Assembly: GCA_036788195.1 (NCBI GenBank)
Contig: DAIQNX010000020.1
Coordinates: 1 to 51,852, forward strand
Source of the DNA: CALFXN01 sp937957815
GTDB lineage: Bacteria; Synergistota; Synergistia; Synergistales; Aminobacteriaceae
Length of the DNA stretch: 51,852 nucleotides
Direction of reading: 5' to 3'
Below, in pieces: positions 40,626 to 46,842 of the stretch. The stretch's first letter is position 1. Each line of letters opens with the position of its first letter. The notes beneath the pieces are model-generated. The model made no database searches. It saw only the letters and a list, made by a program, of their open reading frames with translations, and had not been told where the DNA came from. The position numbers and the translations under genes are program-made.

Positions 40626-41576
40626 CTATTCCTTCAGGAGCCCCTTTTCGACGTAATACTTCTTCGCGCCCGGATGAAGCGGAACGGCCATTCCGTCGAG
40701 GGCCGTCTTCAGTTCGAAGTTCGCGAAGTAGTTCAGGCGCTCGCGAAGGAACGGCACGTTTTCGTGGAGCATCTTCGTGATCTTGTAGATGACGTCCTCC
40801 GGCATATCCTCGTACGTCAGCAGCGAACCGATCGCGGCGACGACCTGGACGTCCTTGTCGTACCCGGGATAGGTCCCCGCCGGGATGACCGCCGGAGCGT
40901 AGTGGGGGAACTTCATGACGATCTCGTGGACCTTGGCGGTCTCGATCGGAATCAGGCCGACCTTGCCGGAGCGAATCATGTCGGAAACCTGCGCGTTCGG
41001 CGCGTTCGTGGTCCAGATATGCGCCTGGGAGTCTCCGGTCTTGAGCGCCTCCTCGACCTCGGAGCGACCGAAGCGTTCGACCGTCACGTCCGCGTCGGCA
41101 AGGCCGTAAACGGACATGAACTCGCGCGTGTTGACCTCGATCCCCTGTCCGACGGAGCCGTAGTCGACCTTCTTGCCCTTGAAGTCCGCGATGCTCTTGA
41201 TCCCCGCGTCCGTGTTCACGAGAATGTGCGCGGGCATCGGATAGATCGCGGTCACGTAGCGCAGCGTCTTGATGGGCTTGTCCTTGAACGAGCCCGTTCC
41301 GTTCCACGCGTCGTTCACCGTGGACGACTGCACCATTCCGAGTTCAATTTCCTTCGTCCCGAGGTTGATGCAGTTCTTGACAGATCCGCCGGTGACGGCC
41401 GTGAAGTTGATGTCCTTCACCTTCGCGGTTCCCAGCTGCGCGATCGTATTTCCGATCAGGTAGAATCCGCCGCCCACCGTACTCGTTCCGATCCGGACGA
41501 ACACATCCGCCGCCGGAGCGGACGAGGCCGCCAAAAGAACCATCGCCGCCGCAAGTGCTCCCAAACTCCGCTTCAT
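40626..41576 (-). CDS. TAXI family TRAP transporter solute-binding protein
   Basis: A 316-residue secreted protein of the TAXI family. Signal peptide about 1-23 (MKRSLGALAAAMVLLAASSA, cleaved before DVF). The mature part begins FVRIGTSTVGGGFYLIGNTI, the family's GTxxxGGxYY-like loop, then VTGGSVKNCINLGTKEIELG, DFKGKKVDYGSVGQGIEV, and ends with HPGAKKYYVEKGLLK, a typical TAXI C-terminus. It feeds the fused permease at 38645-40558. The cargo of TAXI systems is mostly unknown, with glutamate and alpha-ketoglutarate among reported ligands. ATG 41576 follows AAGGGAGGGTGTGC. Confidence 0.93.
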   Translation of the reverse strand: MKRSLGALAAAMVLLAASSAPAADVFVRIGTSTVGGGFYLIGNTIAQLGTAKVKDINFTAVTGGSVKNCINLGTKEIELGMVQSSTVNDAWNGTGSFKDKPIKTLRYVTAIYPMPAHILVNTDAGIKSIADFKGKKVDYGSVGQGIEVNTREFMSVYGLADADVTVERFGRSEVEEALKTGDSQAHIWTTNAPNAQVSDMIRSGKVGLIPIETAKVHEIVMKFPHYAPAVIPAGTYPGYDKDVQVVAAIGSLLTYEDMPEDVIYKITKMLHENVPFLRERLNYFANFELKTALDGMAVPLHPGAKKYYVEKGLLKE

Positions 41577-41603
41577 TGCACACCCTCCCTTGAATTGGAT
41601 TCC

Positions 41604-41638
41604 ATTCGTTTCGAGCCCCGCACCGGGGAAAAACGAAT
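41604..41638 (-). other. Hairpin in the leader of the TAXI binding-protein gene
   Basis: ATTCGTTT (41604-41611) and AAACGAAT (41631-41638) enclose an inner CCCCGcacCGGGG stem-loop, 28 bases before the start at 41576. The rest of the 120-base gap after the RraA gene has no further signal that I can see. Confidence 0.5.
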
Positions 41639-41696
41639 CCGCACTTTCCGACGATACGCAAGAAGCCCGAAGACCACCGTGCAGAACGCTTCGGGA

Positions 41697-42389
41697 TCAA
41701 AACGCCTCGTCGAGAAACTCGCACTTCTTCGCGTCGAGCTGCTTGCGGACCCAGCCGCGGTCCGCCGTTCCGTCGATCGCCGCCTGAAGCTTCGCCGTAT
41801 CGCTCTTCTGGAACTCCTGCGCCTCGCGCAAGACGCGCTCGGCGTCGCGCCGCGGGATGACGATGACGCCATCCTCGTCGCCGACGACGATATCCCCGGG
41901 GTGAACCTCGACCCCGCCGCACGAAATCGGAACGTTCACCTCTCCCGGTCCCTCCTTGTACGGGCCGCCGGGCGTCGAGCCCGTCGCGTAGACGGGGAGT
42001 CCCGCCGTGGCGATGGCGCCCGCATCGCGGATCGGGCCGTCGAGAACGATTCCCGCCAACCCTTTCCGCTTCGCGTACTGCACCATGATCTCGCCCATCA
42101 GAGAACGGTTCCGCCCGCCCTCGTTGGAGACGACCACGACGTCCCCCTCGCCCGCCATGTCGAACGCCTGGTGGATCATCAGGTTGTCGCCGTAACACGT
42201 CTTCACGGTCAGCGCGACGCCGACCATATTCGACTCCCCGGCGAGCGTCATTCGACGAATCTCCGGATGCATCGCGAAATGCCGTCCCATGCAGTCCGCG
42301 ACGTTCGCGGCCGGAATCGAGCGGAACGCCTCGACCAGCTCCCTCGGCGGCGTATTTCGTTTCATATACACGCGGAATCCTACGGACAT
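41697..42389 (-). CDS. RraA-type aldolase/decarboxylase
   Basis: A 230-residue protein of the RraA-like family, which includes class II 4-hydroxy-4-methyl-2-oxoglutarate/4-carboxy-4-hydroxy-2-oxoadipate aldolases with oxaloacetate decarboxylase side activity, as well as the RNase E inhibitor RraA. Seen: IPAANVADCMGRH, GEGDVVVVSNEGGRNRSLMG with the GGxxxxAxxG-like phosphate/substrate loop, LAGIVLDGPIRDAGAIATAG with the metal-binding Arg-Asp (DGxxRD), and PGDIVVGDEDGVIVIPR. In an operon with lyases and carriers, an enzymatic role giving pyruvate is more likely than RNase E control. ATG 42389 follows AAAGGGAAGAG. Confidence 0.88.
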   Translation of the reverse strand: MSVGFRVYMKRNTPPRELVEAFRSIPAANVADCMGRHFAMHPEIRRMTLAGESNMVGVALTVKTCYGDNLMIHQAFDMAGEGDVVVVSNEGGRNRSLMGEIMVQYAKRKGLAGIVLDGPIRDAGAIATAGLPVYATGSTPGGPYKEGPGEVNVPISCGGVEVHPGDIVVGDEDGVIVIPRRDAERVLREAQEFQKSDTAKLQAAIDGTADRGWVRKQLDAKKCEFLDEAF

Positions 42390-42453
42390 ATCTCACTCTT
42401 CCCTTTCTCTGCCGCGTTCCCCGTTCACCGAAGAACGCGCCGTTCTGACGGGA

Positions 42454-43344
42454 TCAGCAATAGTTCTTTTTCTGCCAGATTCCGTACACGTCCGCCAGCG
42501 TCTTCGGAGCGACGCCTCCGAGTTCCTCGCGCGTTCCGAGCGAGGCGGACTTCTTCAGCCGCCGGACGATCGCCTCGGCCATGATCGGCTCGACGCCGAC
42601 GTCGCGCATCTGCCCGATGGACTCCTCGACTTCGAACGCGCGCCGCTCCGCGTGGACGAGGTCCGCCGCGATCATCCGCTGCGCCGTGTTCTCGAACGGG
42701 ACGTTCAGCGTCGCCGCGAGCGACGAGAGGACGATATCCTCCGCCCCGCTCCGGCGCGCGAACAGGAAGGTTTCCACGAGAAGCGCCTCGAGCCCCTTCA
42801 TGAAGACGCTGCGGACGAGCTTGATCGCCGACGCCGCTCCCGCATGTCCCTCCGTGACCTCGATCTTCATGCCGTAGGGCGCCATCATCGCGGCCCATTC
42901 GGCCGCCGCCGCTCCGGACGCGAGGATCGGCACGCGGTGTCCGTTGACCGGCAGGGGGCCGAGCATCGCTCCGTCCACGCACCGGATTCCCCGCGCCGAA
43001 AACGCGTCTTCCATCTCGCGCTTCGAGGCGGGTTTCGCCGTCGTGACGTCCACGTAGAACTGCCCGGCCCGCATGAGCGGCAGCGCGTCCCGAGCGGCCT
43101 GCGGCGCGTACTTCGCCTGAACCGCGGCGATAACGACGTCCGCGCGCGCAAGCATGTCGGCGAGCGAATCGCACAGGACCGCGCCCGCTTCCGCCGCTCG
43201 GGACCGGATCGTGTCCGCATATGCGCCGTCGTTCGAAAGCGCGGCGTCGAACCCGACGATGTCGCCCCACCCGGCCCCCTCCAGGCCCTTCGACATGTGG
43301 TAGGCGACCTCGCCGAAACCGATGAAGCCCAGAACTCCGCTCAT
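42454..43344 (-). CDS. NAD(P)-binding beta-hydroxyacid dehydrogenase-like protein (6PGDH family, DUF1932-like C-domain)
   Basis: A 296-residue protein. The Rossmann N-terminus is VLGFIGFGEVAYHMSKGLEG (GxGxxG-type: GFGEVA), then DVVIAAVQAKYAP, FYVDVTTAKPASKREME with the family's DxxT-like substrate motif, and VDGAMLGPLPVNGHRVPILA. The catalytic Lys of beta-hydroxyacid dehydrogenases is in SAIKLVRSVFMKGLEALLVE, and the all-helical C-terminus with VPFENTAQRM and VEPIMAEAIV resembles DUF1932. It would oxidise a 3-hydroxyacid or reduce the corresponding aldehyde or ketone with NAD(P). It lies 21 bases after the PEP-mutase family gene and 64 before the RraA-type gene. Confidence 0.85.
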   Translation of the reverse strand: MSGVLGFIGFGEVAYHMSKGLEGAGWGDIVGFDAALSNDGAYADTIRSRAAEAGAVLCDSLADMLARADVVIAAVQAKYAPQAARDALPLMRAGQFYVDVTTAKPASKREMEDAFSARGIRCVDGAMLGPLPVNGHRVPILASGAAAAEWAAMMAPYGMKIEVTEGHAGAASAIKLVRSVFMKGLEALLVETFLFARRSGAEDIVLSSLAATLNVPFENTAQRMIAADLVHAERRAFEVEESIGQMRDVGVEPIMAEAIVRRLKKSASLGTREELGGVAPKTLADVYGIWQKKNYC

Positions 43345-43365
43345 GCAGTCACCTTCGTTCCGCGT

Positions 43366-44256
43366 CTACTCGACGAACTTCGGCAGGAATTCCTTCTCCT
43401 GCTCGCGGAACTTCGGCACGCCGACCAGGTCCTTGAACTCCGTAAAGGTGGCGACGAGATCGGTCCGGCCGGGAGCGAGCTGTCCCCCCTTGATGGCTTC
43501 GAGGTACTTCTCGACGCCGCGCATCGCCGCGAACGTGGTTCCGACCGGGATGCTCACGCGCGCGACGCCCATGGCCGCGAGGTCCTTCACGGGGACGAGC
43601 GGCGTCTTTCCGCCCTCGACGTTGTCGAAGAGGTTGATGCTCACGAGCGCCCTGATCTCCCTGACGGCGCGGCCGATCTCCTCGACCGACCGGGGAGCCT
43701 CGACGAAGATCATGTCGGCGCCGGCGTCGGCGTACGCGTTTCCGCGCCGGATCGCCCCGTCGACGCCTTCGACCGCGATCGCGTCCGTACGCGCGTTGAT
43801 GATGAAGTCGGGGTCGAGTTCGTCGCGCACCTTGCAGCACGCGCGGATCTTCAGGACCATCTCCTCCGTCGGAACGATCGTCTTGCCCTCGATATGGCCG
43901 CACCGCTTCGGAAAGACCTGATCCTCGATGTTCATTCCGGCGGCTCCGGCCTTGATGTACTGCTCCGTGACGCGCATCGCGTTGATGCTGTTGCCGAATC
44001 CCGTGTCGGCGTCGCCCATGACGGGGATCGACACGGCGTCGACGATGTTGCGCGTGAAGTTCAGCATGTCCGTCGACGACAGGAACGCCATGTCGGGCAG
44101 CCCGAGATACGTCGCGGCCAGGCCGAACCCGCTGACCTGGATGATCTCGAAACCGGCGCGCTCGATGAGCTTCGCGGAGATCACGTCATGCGCCCCCGGC
44201 GCCGGAACCGCCCGCCGTTCCTTCAGAATCCTGCGGAGAATCGTACTCTTCTTCAT
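43366..44256 (-). CDS. Isocitrate lyase/PEP mutase superfamily carbon-carbon lyase
   Basis: A 296-residue protein: PAPGAHDVISAKLIERAGFE, VSGFGLAATYLGLPDMAFLS, the metal-binding PVMGDADTGFGNSINAMRV (Asp82, Asp84), MNIEDQVFPKRCGHIEGKTI with the catalytic-loop KRCGH at 117-121, and IINARTDAIAVEGVDGAIRR. KRCGH and this length fit 2-methylisocitrate lyase, 2,3-dimethylmalate lyase or oxaloacetate hydrolase-type members, which split a 2-substituted malate-like acid; PEP mutases have a different loop. The exact substrate is open. ATG 44256 follows AAGGAGG by five bases; ATG 44301 is rejected because it lies on the operator. First gene of the locus B operon. Confidence 0.88.
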   Translation of the reverse strand: MKKSTILRRILKERRAVPAPGAHDVISAKLIERAGFEIIQVSGFGLAATYLGLPDMAFLSSTDMLNFTRNIVDAVSIPVMGDADTGFGNSINAMRVTEQYIKAGAAGMNIEDQVFPKRCGHIEGKTIVPTEEMVLKIRACCKVRDELDPDFIINARTDAIAVEGVDGAIRRGNAYADAGADMIFVEAPRSVEEIGRAVREIRALVSINLFDNVEGGKTPLVPVKDLAAMGVARVSIPVGTTFAAMRGVEKYLEAIKGGQLAPGRTDLVATFTEFKDLVGVPKFREQEKEFLPKFVE

Positions 44257-44272
44257 CGGAGCCTCCTTGAAA

Positions 44273-44308
44273 AACTTCCAATATATGGAAGTTATTTTCA
44301 ATATATGG
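44273..44308. promoter_or_regulatory. IclR-type operator candidate: palindrome plus repeated half-site
   Basis: AACTTCCA (44273-44280) and TGGAAGTT (44286-44293) form an 8-bp inverted repeat around a 5-base centre. CAATATATGG occurs at 44279-44288 and again at 44299-44308, exactly 20 bases apart. The sites lie just downstream of the strong minus-strand promoter for the locus B operon and upstream of the divergent IclR gene, as expected for an IclR repressor controlling both. Confidence 0.65.
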
Positions 44309-44315
44309 TATATTT

Positions 44316-44343
44316 ATAATACCTGATCCCAAGGGCTTGTCAA
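44316..44343 (-). promoter_or_regulatory. Sigma-70-type promoter of the locus B operon
   Basis: On the minus strand TTGACA (44343-44338), a perfect -35, is followed after 16 bases by TATTAT (44321-44316). A TATAAA three bases further is an alternative -10. Transcription would start near 44309, right at the operator sites, about 50 bases before the first start codon. Confidence 0.75.
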
Positions 44344-44423
44344 TCCGGCAAAAGGGAATATTCTGATGCGTGCGGGCCGACACCCGGCGGCGCGCAGCGA
44401 AGAAGAAGCGGAGGAGACATGTC

Positions 44424-45248
44424 ATGCGATCATCCGAACACGAAGGGGGCACGGCCGCCCTCAAGAAGGGACTTTCCGTCCTCACCTGCTTTTCGTGGTA
44501 CACACCGGCGCTCTCCGTCTCCGAGATCGCCGCGAAGCTCTCCCTGCCGCTTTCCACGGCGTCTCGGATCGTCTCCGCGCTCGTCGAGACGGGGTTCCTC
44601 GACAGGGACGATAGTTCGAGGCAGCTCCGCCTCGGGTCCGTCTGCTACTATCTCGGTTCTCTCGCGAAGCGGAGCGGGGCGCTGCGGACGGTCGCGCTTC
44701 CCTACATGGAGGAACTCAGGCGGCGTTTCAACGAAACGGTCAATCTCTACCTGCGCGAGGGGCGCATCCGCGTCTGCTACGAACAGCTCGAAAGTTCGCA
44801 CAATCTCAAGCGATCCGCGAAACTCGGCGACCGTTTCCCCCTCTGGGCCGGAGCCTCGGGACGATGTTTTCTCGCGTTCATGTCAGCCGACGAGGTCGCG
44901 GCGGTCCTCAGGGACTCGACCCCGCTGACGCCGAATACGCTCGTCGATCCCGCGAAGGTCGAGGAGCGCCTTCGAATCGTCCGGACCCGGGGATACGAGA
45001 TGAGTACGGCGGAACGCGAACAGGGGGTCTCCTCGGTCGCGGTGCCGATATTCGACGCGAGCAACGCGCCCGTCGCGTGCCTGACCGTCTCGGGGCCGAT
45101 TCCGAGGTTCACCGAGCCGATGATCGCCGAACTGGTCCCCGCGGCCCTCGAAAGCGCCCGCGCGATTTCGCTCCGTCTCGGCGCCGATCTCGAGGAGGGA
45201 ACGACGCTTCCACGACCGGAAGCCGCGAACGACGGGAAGGGGGAATGA
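44424..45248 (+). CDS. IclR-family transcriptional regulator, locus B
   Basis: A 274-residue IclR protein. N-terminal winged helix: ALKKGLSVLTCFSWYTPALS, VSEIAAKLSLPLSTASRIVS, ALVETGFLDRDDSSRQLRLG. The C-terminal GAF-like effector domain shows YLREGRIRVCYEQLESSHNL, PLWAGASGRCFLAFM, RGYEMSTAEREQGVSSVAVP and ACLTVSGPIPRFTEPMIAEL. ATG 44424 follows GGAGGAG by seven bases; the frame open upstream to 44370 is rejected. It diverges from the locus B catabolic operon and is followed after four bases by citX, so it is co-transcribed with the cofactor genes. The operator candidate is at 44273-44308. Confidence 0.93.
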   Translation: MRSSEHEGGTAALKKGLSVLTCFSWYTPALSVSEIAAKLSLPLSTASRIVSALVETGFLDRDDSSRQLRLGSVCYYLGSLAKRSGALRTVALPYMEELRRRFNETVNLYLREGRIRVCYEQLESSHNLKRSAKLGDRFPLWAGASGRCFLAFMSADEVAAVLRDSTPLTPNTLVDPAKVEERLRIVRTRGYEMSTAEREQGVSSVAVPIFDASNAPVACLTVSGPIPRFTEPMIAELVPAALESARAISLRLGADLEEGTTLPRPEAANDGKGE

Positions 45249-45252
45249 CTCC

Positions 45253-45771
45253 GTGAAACCGCCCGATTCTTTCAGGGCGATTCTCGACGCGAGGGAGGAA
45301 CGGACTCGCCGGCGCCTGGACTTCGCGAAACGATACGGACGCGCCATTCTCACCGTCACGATGAACATTCCGGGGCCCGACAAGAGTCCGGAACGCTACA
45401 CCCACGCCTTCCGGACATTCGTTTCGGCGTTCGCCGCGTTCTGGAGCGAGATCGACTCCGGTATCCGGCATCTCGGCGTCATCGAAGGCATGGCCGGAAC
45501 CGAGGCGCACTTCGCGACCCGCATCGACGCGGCGGACGCGAAGCGCCGCGCCGTCGGGTTCGAAAGCGCCCACCCGTGGGGAAGGTGCTTCGACATCGAC
45601 GTTCTGGATCCCGAAGGGATCCCCGTGTCGAGACAGGGTCTCGGACTGCCGGAGCGCTCCTGTCTGTGCTGCCCGCTTCCGGCGCGTCTCTGCGCGCGCG
45701 ACCGGACACACCCGCTCGCGGATCTTCTGGACGCGATCGATCGTGTGCTCGCGCTGCCGCCCGAACGATGA
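45253..45771 (+). CDS. citX: Holo-citrate lyase synthase (apo-CitD phosphoribosyl-dephospho-CoA transferase)
   Basis: A 172-residue CitX: ILDAREERTRRRLDFAKRYG at the N-terminus, TVTMNIPGPDKSP, and the active-site region ESAHPWGRCFDIDVLDPEG, a [HP-GR--D-DV] signature, then RSCLCCPLPARLCARDRTH. CitX transfers the 2'-(5''-triphosphoribosyl)-3'-dephospho-CoA product of CitG to the serine of CitD. GTG 45253 follows AAGGGGG and lies four bases after the IclR stop. citG overlaps its stop by four bases. Only copy in the window. Confidence 0.92.
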   Translation: MKPPDSFRAILDAREERTRRRLDFAKRYGRAILTVTMNIPGPDKSPERYTHAFRTFVSAFAAFWSEIDSGIRHLGVIEGMAGTEAHFATRIDAADAKRRAVGFESAHPWGRCFDIDVLDPEGIPVSRQGLGLPERSCLCCPLPARLCARDRTHPLADLLDAIDRVLALPPER

Positions 45772-46631
45772 GGCTGAGTCTCCTCGAGCGGACGGTCCGC
45801 GATCGGGCGCTCCGGGCGATGCTCTACGAAACGGCCGTCCATCCGAAGCCTGGGCTCGTCGGTCCGTTCGACGCGGGGGCGCACCGCGACATGACGCGGT
45901 TCACGTTCATCGACAGCGCCGTCGCGCTCGCTCCGTGGATGCCGCTCTTCGTCCGCGCCGGTTTTCGCCGCAGGGCCGCGGCTCCTGGCGACCTGCTTCC
46001 GGTCGTCCGCCGGATCGGACGCCGCGCCGAACGGGCGATGTTCCGCGCGACGGGCGGCGTCAATACCCACAAGGGGCTTCTCTTTTCGTTCGCCATCCTG
46101 TGCGCGGCCGTCGGCCTGCTCGCATCGCGGGAGGAACCGGCCTCTCCGGAGCGACTCAGCGCCGTCGCCTCAGGAATCGTCGGAGGGATCGTGGAACGGG
46201 AACTCGCGTCTCTCCTCGTCACCCCCCCCTCCAGGCCACTCACCGCCGGGGAACGGCTCTACCTGAGCCACGGCCTCACCGGCGTCAGGGGAGAAGCGGA
46301 ACTCGGGTTCCCGACCGTCGTCCGGCACGCGTTGCCCTTCCTCCGCGAAGCGCTGGATTCGGGACGATCTCCGGCCGAAGCCGGAACCGACACGCTTTGC
46401 GTCATCATGACGCGCTCGGACGACACGAACGTCGTCCACCGCGCAGGAATCGAAGGGCTCGAGTTCATGCGTGCGACAGCGAGGAAAATTCTCGCCGCGG
46501 GGGGAATGTCCACGGCGGAGGGAAGGCTCCTGCTCGCCGAGGCCGAACGCGCCTTCATGGAACGCGACATCAGTCCCGGCGGCAGCGCCGACCTTCTCGC
46601 CGTCGCCTTCATGCTGTATTTTTTCGTCTGA
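45768..46631 (+). CDS. citG: Triphosphoribosyl-dephospho-CoA synthase
   Basis: A 287-residue CitG: MLYETAVHPKPGLVGPFDAG, HRDMTRFTFIDSAVALAPWM, RATGGVNTHKGLLFSFAILC (the nucleotide-site TGGVNTHKG), GLTGVRGEAELGFPTVVRHA and DDTNVVHRAGIEGLEFMRAT. It condenses ATP with dephospho-CoA to make the prosthetic-group precursor for CitD. ATG 45768 overlaps the citX stop (ATGA). In some bacteria CitX and CitG are fused; here they are separate. A strong terminator follows at 46650-46679. Confidence 0.94.
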   Translation: MRLSLLERTVRDRALRAMLYETAVHPKPGLVGPFDAGAHRDMTRFTFIDSAVALAPWMPLFVRAGFRRRAAAPGDLLPVVRRIGRRAERAMFRATGGVNTHKGLLFSFAILCAAVGLLASREEPASPERLSAVASGIVGGIVERELASLLVTPPSRPLTAGERLYLSHGLTGVRGEAELGFPTVVRHALPFLREALDSGRSPAEAGTDTLCVIMTRSDDTNVVHRAGIEGLEFMRATARKILAAGGMSTAEGRLLLAEAERAFMERDISPGGSADLLAVAFMLYFFV

Positions 46632-46649
46632 GCGCAGCCGAAAAGGACT

Positions 46650-46679
46650 CAATAGTTTATTAAAAAAACTATTGTTTTT
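46650..46679 (+). terminator. Rho-independent terminator of the iclR-citX-citG operon
   Basis: CAATAGTTT (46650-46658) pairs with AAACTATTG (46666-46674), loop of seven, followed by TTTTT (46675-46679). It lies 18 bases past the citG stop. The rest of the gap to 46842 holds the promoter at 46747-46775. Confidence 0.9.
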
Positions 46680-46746
46680 CATTCTTCTTTCCGCTTCGGA
46701 CGCCTCTCTTTACGGATTGAATATTTCCCGATCGTGAACGATCGTC

Positions 46747-46775
46747 TTGCACGCGTCCGGACTTCAGGGGATAAT
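46747..46775 (+). promoter_or_regulatory. Sigma-70-type promoter of the GGDEF gene
   Basis: TTGCAC (46747-46752), a 17-base spacer and GATAAT (46770-46775) make a good consensus promoter; transcription would start near 46782, about 60 bases before the start codon. Confidence 0.7.
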
Positions 46776-46842
46776 GAATTCGCTTTTTGCATGAAGGGAT
46801 GTCTGCGATGCTTTCGATCGTCTGTACACGCTCCGATCCTGG

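Noticed and set aside
41697..42389. Assignment as the RNase E regulator RraA itself
   Set aside because: The catabolic operon context and the intact DGxxRD metal motif fit the aldolase branch of the family better.
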